NCBI GenBank assembly: GCA_963813485.1
Contig: CAWEZE010000022.1
Coordinates: 175,343 to 239,342 of the forward strand
Source of the DNA: DASQUK01 sp963813485
Lineage (GTDB): Bacteria; Actinomycetota; Acidimicrobiia; Acidimicrobiales; VFJN01
Direction of reading: 5' to 3'
DNA: 64,000 nt
In this document: in pieces, positions 6,868 through 14,527 of the stretch
How the letters are laid out: each line of letters starts with the position of its first letter
Numbering within the stretch: the first letter of the stretch is position 1
The notes under the pieces: model-generated
Seen by the model: the letters and a program-made list of their open reading frames with translations, nothing else
What the model was told of the DNA's origin: nothing
Databases searched by the model: none
Translations under genes and position numbers: made by a program

Positions 6868-6974
6868 CTCAGGCTCCTTTCACGGCGGCCATCTGCCACC
6901 GCCGCTACTTCGGAGCAACCACCGACCACGGATGGACGGGCATCTGAGTGTCACGGCGGCGCCGAACACCGGCC

Positions 6975-7166
6975 ATGACCATCAAGCGACGACTGACTCA
7001 AGCTGTTGTCTCCGTCGGTGTGGCCGGCGGCCTGCTCTTCGGCACCATCGGGGCTACGGCGCCTGTGGCGGCAAGCGTGAAGATCGACAACACGGGTGAC
7101 GGAGTCGAGGACATCGCCTATCGGTGGGTGCCGTTCCGGCCCCGCACCCTCCCGGCGTCGTCGTGA
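6975..7166 (+). CDS. Small secreted protein (63 aa), divergent from the micropeptide array
   Basis: The ATG at 6975 begins MTIKRRLTQAVVSVGVAGGL, then LFGTIGATAPVAA, a Sec signal peptide of about 33 residues with a clear A-x-A cleavage site. The predicted mature part is about 30 residues, SVKIDNTGDGVEDIAYRWV and a proline/arginine-rich end. It has no recognisable family. Gene size and leader style resemble the array copies, though it cannot be aligned with them beyond that. It shares the intergenic region 6868-6974 with the array, so the two may be co-regulated. Confidence 0.6.
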   Translation: MTIKRRLTQAVVSVGVAGGLLFGTIGATAPVAASVKIDNTGDGVEDIAYRWVPFRPRTLPASS

Positions 7167-7262
7167 AGTGATCGTCCGCGATCGAACGAGAGCGACGACC
7201 CCTTTGCGCGACACCGCCCCCCGACCCGTAGCCGGAGGGCGGCAGGTGGCCAGGGCCGGCCG

Positions 7263-7448
7263 CTACTCGTTGTCGAGCAGCCGGGCCGACAGCAGCCCGT
7301 GATTCTCGACCGTGTCGTCGAGCTCGGCGACATGCCCGGCCAAAGCTGGGTCGATGCCCTCGGCGATCGTGGCCACGTCGGCCGGGATTGCGGTCACCAC
7401 CTCGGTCATGGCCTCCACCCGTGCCACCCGCTGCTCGAGGGCGTCCAC
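7263..7448 (-). CDS. Short coiled-coil protein, uncertain start (about 61 aa)
   Basis: From a GTG at 7448 the frame reads VDALEQRVARVEAMTEVVTA, then IPADVATIAEGIDPALAGH and ends RLLDNE. The heptad-like spacing of Leu/Val suggests a short coiled coil. The frame stays open further upstream but the sequence there (7450-7630) does not look coding. No ribosome site is obvious, and it may be a relic of a longer gene. The 69-aa gene at 7633-7836 precedes it on the same strand. No family is recognised. Confidence 0.35.
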   Translation of the reverse strand: MDALEQRVARVEAMTEVVTAIPADVATIAEGIDPALAGHVAELDDTVENHGLLSARLLDNE

Positions 7449-7632
7449 CCGGTCGGGCAGGTCTAGGTTGCCAAACGACGACAGATAATGACAGGGGAAA
7501 CTGCTGGTCAGGATCGGTTTCCGGTGCTCTGGTGCTGCTACCGAGACCCCGCTGAGCACACCTCGCTGAAGCGCTAACAGCTTGTCGTCGGGACCGGCGC
7601 CACCAGTGGCGGCGGGACGGTTTGGGAACCGA

Positions 7633-7836
7633 TCAGCCTGGCACCGGGACGTCGAAGTCATCCCGGTCGTCGCTGCCGGCCGAGCCCGGGTTGGCGAGCA
7701 GCGTCCGCACGTCGAGCAGCAGGTCGGCCACCTCGTTCGAGGACACCAGCTCACGGTGGAGCAGATCGCCCAGGCCCTTGTCAATGACGGCCAAGGCCTC
7801 GCTGATCGTCTCATCGAGCGTATGGGTCTCGGTCAT
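7633..7836 (-). CDS. Small acidic protein (67 aa), unknown
   Basis: The ATG at 7836 begins MTETHTLDETISEALAVIDK, followed by a helical segment with GDLLHRELVSSNEVADLLLD and an acidic tail (SDDRDDFDVPVPG). There is a TATGGT hexamer 8 nt before the start (7845-7850), supporting this start and a leaderless transcript. No family is recognised. It is the rightmost gene of the accessory-looking stretch before the YceH-family gene. Confidence 0.55.
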   Translation of the reverse strand: MTETHTLDETISEALAVIDKGLGDLLHRELVSSNEVADLLLDVRTLLANPGSAGSDDRDDFDVPVPG

Positions 7837-7844
7837 TGCCACCC

Positions 7845-7850
7845 ACCATA
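7845..7850 (-). promoter_or_regulatory. Putative leaderless -10 element of the 67-aa gene
   Basis: TATGGT on the minus strand, 8 nt before the ATG at 7836. Confidence 0.4.
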
Positions 7851-7936
7851 CCGGTCGCTCGACGGTCGGCGACGACAGCGAGCGGCGAATCGGTCACACG
7901 GTCACGGGTTCCCGCAGCCCCGGGGTAGCCGACCCG

Positions 7937-8823
7937 CTAGCGCAGGGCCGCCAGCTCCGCCTCGATGCGCGTCAGGCGGCGCTCGATGTCACGTACCCGC
8001 TCGGCTAGGTCGGACGTTTCCTCGGCCACGGTGAGCTGGGGAAGCGTAGCGAGGTGGTTGCCGCCCATGTCCGGTGGCGGGGGCGGCGGGGGTAGCGGGG
8101 GTAGCGTCGGATCGTCCCGCCAGTCGCTCGAACGGTAAGCGGGACTGACGTCGGGCCCTGGGGCTGCATCCGGGTCCCGGCGGCTGGACTCGCCCGGCCG
8201 CTCCAGGGCGTCCGACAGGCGCTGCTCCAGCTCGGCGACCCGGTGGGACAGATCGGCGTAGGACGGCGGCACCGCTTCGAGTGCCGCCGCGCCGGCCGCC
8301 GACTCGCTCCTGGGCAGCCTCGGGAAGGGCCCGGTGAGCACCTGGACCCAACGGGTCTCGCCGCCCGCTCCGTCGCCCTCCTGGCGGGCCGCGAACGGCG
8401 TCGGGGTGCGGGCCGCCAACATGTCGAGCACGGCGTCGACGTCGGCCGGGTCGGCGAACGGCGCCAGCCGTCGGGCGCGCTCCCGCACCTCGGACACGGT
8501 CTGGACTCCGTGCAGCAACAGGGTCGCCAGCACCGCCAGGTCACCCCGTCCCATCCGCCAGCGCTCGTCGGCCCGGTGGCGGTAGCGGGTGGTGCGCTCC
8601 CCGGGGCGCGCGCCAGGACGAACCGCGCCAGACCCTTGGACTTGAGCGCCAGCAGAGTGTCCTCCACCGTGCGGTCGTCGTAGGCGACCACCGGATTCCG
8701 CCCGCTGGTCTGGTTGCAGGCGAGGCGCAGGTCGTTGAGCGTGACCGGATACGCCTCGGGGGCAACCGCCTCCCGCTCGATGAGGCACCCGAGCACGCGC
8801 CCCTCGGCCTCCGTCAGATCCAT
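7937..8823 (-). CDS. YceH-family (DUF480) protein (frameshifted)
   Basis: The N-terminus MDLTEAEGRVLGCLIEREAV then YPVTLNDLRLACNQTSGRNP is diagnostic of YceH/DUF480, a tandem winged-helix protein of unknown function. A frame change near 8600 interrupts the gene. The second winged helix continues as LAVLATLLLHGVQTVSEVRE and VDAVLDMLAAR. The C-terminus carries a proline-rich linker (PPLPPPPPPPDMGG) and a final coiled coil (SDLAERVRDIERRLTRIEAE) that is longer than in the enterobacterial protein. Joined length is about 295 aa. A TACGAT -10 (8833-8838) precedes the ATG by 9 nt. Confidence 0.85.
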
Positions 8824-8832
8824 AGGAGGTCG

Positions 8833-8838
8833 ATCGTA
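8833..8838 (-). promoter_or_regulatory. Putative leaderless -10 element of the YceH gene
   Basis: TACGAT on the minus strand, 9 nt before the ATG at 8823. Confidence 0.4.
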
Positions 8839-8869
8839 TGTGCCAACACCGCCAGCGCGCGGCGGCTAC

Positions 8870-8875
8870 TAGGTT
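8870..8875 (+). promoter_or_regulatory. Putative leaderless -10 element of the LLM oxidoreductase gene
   Basis: TAGGTT followed by 9 nt and the ATG at 8885. Confidence 0.4.
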
Positions 8876-8884
8876 GGGCCGGCT

Positions 8885-9872
8885 ATGGGAATGGACCGGG
8901 CCGGCCTCACCTTCGCATCGCTCATGAGCCTGGGGCCCGACCTGGCGCTCTCGACCGCCCGGACGGCGGCCGATCTCGGCTACAGGAGCTTCTGGACCGC
9001 CGAGACCACCGGGCCGGAGGCGTTCTCGCTGCTCGGCGCCGTCGGCACCGCCGCCCCAGGCCTCGATCTCGGGACAGGCGTTCTGGCCCTCCAGCTGCGC
9101 ACGCCCATGTTGGTGGCGATGGCGGGCGCCACGCTGCAGGCCCTGGGGCCAGAGCGGGACGTCCTGCTCGGCATCGGCATCTCGTCGCCGGTGGTGACGC
9201 AGCGTTGGCACGGCGTCCCCTACGGCGACCGGCCTTTGGCGCACGTACGCGAGTACGTGACGCTGCTCCGCGCCTGCCTGTCCGGCGAGAAGGTGGACTT
9301 CGCCGGTGACTTCTACCAGGTCAAGGGCTTCCGGCTCGGGGTCCGCATTGCCGAGCGTGTCCCCAAGATCGTGGTCGGCGCCCTGAACCCGGCCATGTTG
9401 CGCCTGGCCGGTGAGCTGGCCGACGGGGTCCTGCTCAACTACCTGCCGGCGTCTCACGTCCCCTGGTCGGTCGAGCAGGTGCGCAAGGGCGGTGACGCTG
9501 CCATCTACGCCTACGTGCACGCAGGCCTGTGCGAGCGCGACGAGGGCATCGAGCTCGCCCGGCGCGATCTCTTCTCGTACGCGGTGGTGGACAGCTACGC
9601 CCGCAACTTCGAGCGCGCCGGGTTCGCCGACGAGGTGGCCGAGATCCGGGATCGATTCGCCGCCGGCGACCGCGAGGGCGCAGTGGGCGCAGTGAGCGAT
9701 CGCATGGTCGACGCCATCGACGTCATGGGCGATGCCGACGGTCGTGCACGCGACGATGCAGTCCTACGTCGATGCCGGCGTCGAGGTGCCCGTCCTCATG
9801 CCCCTACCCTGGGGACGCGACCGGCGAGCCTCGGCCGATGCCACCATTCGGGCGGCCATCGGGAAGGGTTGA
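8885..9872 (+). CDS. LLM-class F420-dependent oxidoreductase (C-terminal frameshift)
   Basis: The protein has the luciferase-like TIM-barrel pattern: LTFASLMSLGPDLALSTART, DLGYRSFWTAETTGPEAF, GTGVLALQLRTPMLVAM, then GIGISSPVVTQRWHGVP and VPKIVVGALNPAMLRLAGEL. This is the actinobacterial F420-binding subfamily rather than FMN luciferase. Near 9735 the frame changes, and the second frame continues plausibly as TVVHATMQSYVDAGVEVPVL to the TGA at 9870-9872, giving about 328 aa. The stop lies 3 nt before the ATG of the SDR gene, so the pair is an operon. The substrate is unknown. A second LLM gene is at 19511-20497. Confidence 0.85.
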
Positions 9873-9875
9873 TGC

Positions 9876-10736
9876 ATGGAGCTGCGTGACCGCATCTGCG
9901 TCGTGACCGGTGGTGCCAGTGGGATCGGGCAGGCGCTGTGCCAGCGCTTCGCCGCCGAGGGCGCCAGAACGGTGGTGGTCGTCGACAAGGACGCCGACGG
10001 CGCGCTCGCCACCGCCGAGGCGCTCGGGAGCCGGGGAACCGCCCTCACCGCCGACGTCACCGTGGAGGCCGACATCGAGGCGGTCGTAGAACGCACCGAG
10101 GCCGAGATCGGCCCCATCGACCTGTTCGCCTCCAACGCCGGCATCCTCGGGTTCGGCGGCATCGAGGCGCCCGACAGGGTGTGGGAGTCGGTCTGGTCGG
10201 TCAACGTTCTCGCCCACCTGTACGCGGCCCGGGCGATGGTCCCCCTCATGCTCGAACGAGGCGGCGGGTACCTGCTTTCGACTGCGTCCGCGGCGGGGCT
10301 GCTGAGCCAACCCGGTGACGCCCCCTACTCCATCACCAAGCATGCGGCGGTGGCGCTCGCCGAGTGGCTCGCCATCACCTACGGCGACCTGGGCATCAAG
10401 GTGTCGTGCGTGTGCCCGATGGCGGTCGACACCGCCATGCTGCGCGGCGGCGCAGGGACCACGGTCGAGGGCACCGAGCTTCCGGACGGGCCGGGTGCCG
10501 AAACGCAGGCCGCAGCGGTGGCGGGCATCCTGTCGCCCGACCGGGTGGCGGACAGCGTGGTCGCCGGCATCCGCGACGAGCGCTTCCTGATCCTGCCCCA
10601 TCCCGACGTGGCCACGTTCGAGCAGCGCCGGGCTGCGGACCGCGACCGCTGGTTGGCGGGCATGCGCCGGCTGAGCGCGGACCTGGTGTCGGGCGCCCGC
10701 AGTGTCGGCAGCGAAGCTCCGCCACGCGAGGACTGA
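9876..10736 (+). CDS. Short-chain dehydrogenase/reductase (286 aa)
   Basis: This is an intact classical SDR: the NAD(P)-binding motif TGGASGIGQAL near residue 11, DLFASNAGILGFGG (the NxxG variant NAG), the catalytic Ser in YLLSTASAAGLLS, and Y-x-x-x-K in YSITKHAAVALAEWLA. The C-terminus continues 30-40 residues beyond the usual 250. It starts 3 nt after the end of the LLM oxidoreductase, which suggests the two enzymes act in one pathway, perhaps on a lipid or terpenoid-like substrate. The asparagine tetrad member and substrate loop do not identify the substrate. Confidence 0.9.
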   Translation: MELRDRICVVTGGASGIGQALCQRFAAEGARTVVVVDKDADGALATAEALGSRGTALTADVTVEADIEAVVERTEAEIGPIDLFASNAGILGFGGIEAPDRVWESVWSVNVLAHLYAARAMVPLMLERGGGYLLSTASAAGLLSQPGDAPYSITKHAAVALAEWLAITYGDLGIKVSCVCPMAVDTAMLRGGAGTTVEGTELPDGPGAETQAAAVAGILSPDRVADSVVAGIRDERFLILPHPDVATFEQRRAADRDRWLAGMRRLSADLVSGARSVGSEAPPRED

Positions 10737-10778
10737 TACCGTCGCTTTCTGACGCATCCGTCAGCAGGGGGAGAGCAG

Positions 10779-13268
10779 ATGCGGGGATTGAGGGCAAGCG
10801 CAACCGCGCTCGCAGCCTTGGTCATCGCCGTCGCCGGCGGCACCGTGGTGCCGGCCGGTGCGACGAACGGGTCGGCGACGCCATCCGGGGGCCACAACCC
10901 GAACCGGTTCGAGATCACGGTGCTGTCGGGACGCGCCGACCAGGTGTCCGGCGGGGAGGCCCTCGTGCAGGTCGGGGTGCCGCGCAAGGTGGCGCCCGAC
11001 GACGTGATCATCAGGCTCGGCGCTACCGACGTCACCGACGCGTTCGGCGCCGGCGACGACGACCGCACGCTGGTCGGCCTGGTCCAGGGGCTCGAGGAAG
11101 GCCACAACACGCTGACGGTCAGCGCCGGGGGCGGCAGGGGGCGCGTCCCCCGGGCTCGCCTCACGCTGACCAACCATCCCATCGGCGGCCCGATCTTCTC
11201 TGGCCCCCACCAGCAGCCCTTCGTCTGCACCACCGCCCGCGCCCGCTTCGACGGGCGGCCACTGCTCGATCAGCCGCTGGTCGACAACCAGGATCGGATC
11301 GGCATTCCCGTCGCCGCCGAGGACGCACAGGGCGGGTACCCGCAGGACGGCCGCGGCTACCCCACCGCCGCGGCGCAGATCGTCGGCTGGAGCAAGGACT
11401 GCGCCGCCGATACCCGCATCGGCTACGTGTACGGCACCACCGGAGGGCAGTTCCGCTGGCTCGACGATCCCACCGGACCGCTTCCCGCCGACATCGCCAC
11501 CGTCACGACGCTCGACGGGCAGACGGCGCCGTTCATCGTCCGCTGGGAGCGCGGCACCATCAACCGCTTCATCTACAGCGTCGCCATGCTCGCCCCCGCC
11601 GGTGAGGCGGATCCGGCCGCGCCGGACGACTCGTTGTGGAACCGCCGGCTGGTCTTCAGCTTCGACGGGGGCGTCGGCATCGGCCACTTCCAGGGCACCA
11701 CCAGCACCGGCTCGATGCTGCCCACCGATCTGCTCGGCAAGGGCTACGGCGTGATGTGGTCGAGCGGCACCCGCACCAGCACCCACTACAACCTGCAGGT
11801 CGGGGGCGAGACCGCACTCATGCTCAAGGAGCACACGGTCGAGGGGCACGGCGTGCCCGATTACACGGTGGCCGTGGGCGGATCGGGCGGCGCCATCCAG
11901 CAGTACGTCTACGCCCAGAACCACCCCGGACTGATCGACGCCGCCATCCCCCAGTACTCGTACTCCGACATGGTCACCCAGACGATCCACGTCGGCGACT
12001 GCGAGCTGTTGGAGCACTACTTCGACGTGAGCGGGCGCGCCAACCCGCGCTGGAAAGACCCGGAGGTTCGCCAGGCGGTCATGGGCCTGAATGCCAGCAA
12101 CTCCCCCAAGAACCTGTCCCAAGGCGAGATCGACCAGTGGAACGGTCTCTACGGGCTCTACGGCGTCCTCGGCTACCAGGTCATGGACCGCGACCCGGCC
12201 TCGGTGGCGCCGGCCCTCACGGAATGCCGGGCCAGCTGGTTCGGGCTCACCCCGTTGACCCTCAACCCGACCTTCACCAACGTCAACGACATCGACAAGT
12301 TGGCGCAGGGCACCGCGGGGGTCGAGTGGACCCACTGGGGAGACACGGTGAACATCTATGGGCGGGGTGACGACGGGTTCGCCCGAGTGCCGTGGGACAA
12401 CGTGGGTGTGCAGTACGGCCTGCGGGCGCTGGTCGACGGTGTGATCACACCCGCCGACTTCCTCGACCTGAACGCGCAGGTGGGTAGCTGGAAGGACACC
12501 GCGAAGATGGTGCCCGAGGGCTTCCCGTTCCAGGGGGCGTTCAGCCCCCAGAACTTCGACCCCTGGAGCTCCCGCAACATGAACCTCAGCACCGACGGCG
12601 GCGCCACGCCGGCGCCCCGGCGCGAGGGTGACCCGGACGCGATGCGGGCCGCATACACGTCGGGCATGGAGTTCCAGGGCGACATCGACATCCCGATCAT
12701 CGACTGGCGGCACTACCTGGAGGACGAGCTGGACATGCACCACTCGCACCAGTCCTTCGCCTCCCGCCAGCGCATGCTCAACGCCGACGGCGATGCGTCC
12801 AACCAGGTCATCTGGTTCACCGACGCCCGGCCCGCGCGGGCGTTCGACCAGACGGCGATGGCGTTCGAGGTGATCGACGAGTGGATGGCCAACATCGCCG
12901 CCCACCCCGGGCGCAGCGTGGCCCGCAACAAGCCGGCCCGGGCGGTCGACTCCTGCTTCGACACCAACGGCAACCTCATCGCCTCGGGCCGGCACACCTG
13001 GGACGGCGTACTCGACGATCGCCCGGACGGCGCCTGCACCCAACACTTCCCGATCTACTCGTCGTCGCGCCGCCAGGCCGGTGGGCCATTCGAGGGCGGG
13101 GTGTGGAAGTGCCGGCTGCAGTCGGTTGACCGGGCGATCCGCAAGGGTCTGTACGGCGATTGGCAGCCGACCTCCGCCGAGAGGGCGCGGCTCGGGCAGG
13201 TCTTCCCCGACGGCGTGTGCGACTACACCAAACCCGACGCCGGCAAGCCCCGGGGTCGCGGCCACTGA
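10779..13268 (+). CDS. Secreted DUF6351-family protein (829 aa)
   Basis: An N-terminal signal peptide (MRGLRASATALAALVIAVAG, then GTVVPAGA) is followed by about 800 residues without membrane segments, so the protein is exported. The sequence has the features I associate with the actinobacterial DUF6351 family: an Ig-like N-terminal part (RFEITVLSGRADQVSGGEAL), repeated Asn/Asp-rich loops, and a central VAVGGSGGAIQQYVYAQNHP. The last resembles an alpha/beta-hydrolase nucleophile elbow with Ser369 as candidate nucleophile. Late histidines in DELDMHHSHQSF could complete an active site. Enzymatic activity is inference, not established for the family as far as I know. The gene is intact, with a GGGGGAG site near 10767 upstream of the ATG. 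Confidence 0.8.
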   Translation: MRGLRASATALAALVIAVAGGTVVPAGATNGSATPSGGHNPNRFEITVLSGRADQVSGGEALVQVGVPRKVAPDDVIIRLGATDVTDAFGAGDDDRTLVGLVQGLEEGHNTLTVSAGGGRGRVPRARLTLTNHPIGGPIFSGPHQQPFVCTTARARFDGRPLLDQPLVDNQDRIGIPVAAEDAQGGYPQDGRGYPTAAAQIVGWSKDCAADTRIGYVYGTTGGQFRWLDDPTGPLPADIATVTTLDGQTAPFIVRWERGTINRFIYSVAMLAPAGEADPAAPDDSLWNRRLVFSFDGGVGIGHFQGTTSTGSMLPTDLLGKGYGVMWSSGTRTSTHYNLQVGGETALMLKEHTVEGHGVPDYTVAVGGSGGAIQQYVYAQNHPGLIDAAIPQYSYSDMVTQTIHVGDCELLEHYFDVSGRANPRWKDPEVRQAVMGLNASNSPKNLSQGEIDQWNGLYGLYGVLGYQVMDRDPASVAPALTECRASWFGLTPLTLNPTFTNVNDIDKLAQGTAGVEWTHWGDTVNIYGRGDDGFARVPWDNVGVQYGLRALVDGVITPADFLDLNAQVGSWKDTAKMVPEGFPFQGAFSPQNFDPWSSRNMNLSTDGGATPAPRREGDPDAMRAAYTSGMEFQGDIDIPIIDWRHYLEDELDMHHSHQSFASRQRMLNADGDASNQVIWFTDARPARAFDQTAMAFEVIDEWMANIAAHPGRSVARNKPARAVDSCFDTNGNLIASGRHTWDGVLDDRPDGACTQHFPIYSSSRRQAGGPFEGGVWKCRLQSVDRAIRKGLYGDWQPTSAERARLGQVFPDGVCDYTKPDAGKPRGRGH

Positions 13269-13303
13269 GCCACTCCGCACCGGCTGGCCCTGTCCGATGA
13301 CAT

Positions 13304-13397
13304 GAGGCAATAGGTTCTCCCGCCCGAAGGGTGAGGTCATAGGTTCCGAAGTCGGAACCTATGACCTGAGGCTCGATCGGGCGGAACCCATTGCCTC
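13304..13397. repeat. Nested intergenic palindrome (possible terminator or REP/MITE-like element)
   Basis: An inner perfect inverted repeat (13334-13367) has 16-nt arms AGGTCATAGGTTCCGA and TCGGAACCTATGACCT around 2 nt. It is nested in an outer imperfect pair starting GAGGCAATAGGTTC (13304) and ending GGAACCCATTGCCTC (13397). The whole 94-nt block could fold into a long two-part hairpin. It lies between the DUF6351 gene and the convergently spaced downstream gene on the same strand. No T-tract follows, so a simple Rho-independent terminator is not certain. Confidence 0.75.
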
Positions 13398-13428
13398 GGA
13401 GTTTGGCCACGGTTCGGCATACGGTCGC

Positions 13429-14520
13429 ATGCCAATGGACCGAGCGACCGTCGAGATCTATGAGCGCAGCGCCGCTGCGTACGCCGAACGGCGCCGGGCC
13501 AAACACCCGGAGCGGGCCCGGTCGTTCGCCGCTGCCGTGCGGCAGGGCGCCATCCGGGTCGACCTCGGCTCCGGACCCGGGCACTACCTGCCCCACCTCG
13601 GCCGCCCGGCGGTGGCCACCGACGCCGCCGTCGCCATGCTGGCGGAGGCACGGCGGCGTCACCCCGGCGTGCCGGCAGTGGCGTGTGACCTCGAGGCCCT
13701 CCCCTTCAGGCTGGGTGCGGTGGGCGGCATCTGGGCCAGCAGGTCCCTGCAACACATCGCCGCCGAGCGGCTGCCGCTGGCGGCCGCCGGGCTGCACCGG
13801 GTGTTGCCGGTCGGCGGCGTGCTGGACCTCTCCGTCTTCGCCGGTGACGGCGTCAGCCGGTCGGGGTCCGACAACGACCTCCCCGGCCGCCTGTTCACGT
13901 GGTGGCAACCCGAGGCCCTGCACGACCTGCTCGTCGGCGCCGGCTTCCAGGTCGACGAATCGAGCCCCGTGGCCACAGGCTCCGGCACCGAGCCCGAACG
14001 GTTGGTGCTTCGCGCCCGGCGGGCCCGGACGCTCCCCGACACCGTGGGGCCCGGCATGCGCCTGGTGATCTGCGGCCTCAACCCGAGCCTCTACGCGGCG
14101 GACGCCGGCGTGGGCTTCGCCCGCCCCGGCAACCGCTTCTGGCCGGCGGCGTTGGCGGCCGGTGTCGTCTCGGTCGACCGCGACACCGACCACGCGCTCC
14201 GCCATCACTGCATCGGGATGACCGACATCGTCAAGCGGGCCACGGTGGCCGCCGACGAGCTGGCGACCGCGGAATACCGCAGCGGGCTCGCCCGCGTCGA
14301 GCGGCTGCTGCGCTGGCTCCGACCGAGCGCCGTCTGCTTCGTCGGGTTGGCGGGATGGCGGGCGGCCGTCGACCGGCAGGCGCAACCGGGCCGGCAGTCG
14401 CGGGGTCTCGCCGACGTACCCGTCTACGTCATGCCGTCGACCAGCGGGCTCAACGCGCGCACCCCGCTCGATGAGCTGACGGCCCACCTGCGCGAGGCGG
14501 CGGCGCTCGCACGCCCCTGA
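13429..14520 (+). CDS. SAM-dependent methyltransferase fused to mismatch-specific uracil-DNA glycosylase (MUG/TDG type), 363 aa
   Basis: The N-terminal half is a class I methyltransferase: motif I VDLGSGPGHYLPHL near residue 44, an acidic strand VATDAAVAMLAEARRRH, and RSLQHIAAERLPLA in the motif IV region. From about residue 205 the sequence switches to the MUG/TDG glycosylase: VICGLNPSLYAADAGVGFAR then PGNRFWPAAL carries the catalytic Asn, and VYVMPSTSGLNAR is the second motif. The enzyme half should excise uracil or thymine from G mismatches. The methyltransferase substrate is unknown. Both domains are complete and in one uninterrupted frame, so the fusion is not an indel artefact. The ATG at 13435 is an alternative start. 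Confidence 0.85.
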   Translation: MPMDRATVEIYERSAAAYAERRRAKHPERARSFAAAVRQGAIRVDLGSGPGHYLPHLGRPAVATDAAVAMLAEARRRHPGVPAVACDLEALPFRLGAVGGIWASRSLQHIAAERLPLAAAGLHRVLPVGGVLDLSVFAGDGVSRSGSDNDLPGRLFTWWQPEALHDLLVGAGFQVDESSPVATGSGTEPERLVLRARRARTLPDTVGPGMRLVICGLNPSLYAADAGVGFARPGNRFWPAALAAGVVSVDRDTDHALRHHCIGMTDIVKRATVAADELATAEYRSGLARVERLLRWLRPSAVCFVGLAGWRAAVDRQAQPGRQSRGLADVPVYVMPSTSGLNARTPLDELTAHLREAAALARP

Positions 14521-14527
14521 ACCGGGG

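Noticed and set aside
6512..7099. 195-codon plus-strand ORF with apparent internal repeats
   Set aside because: It is the mirror reading of the micropeptide array. The minus-strand frames have starts, ribosome sites and signal-like composition, while the plus-strand frame has none of these.
10761..13340. 859-codon ORF on the minus strand
   Set aside because: It is antisense to the intact DUF6351 gene. High G+C makes long antisense frames common, and the translated sequence shows no recognisable family.
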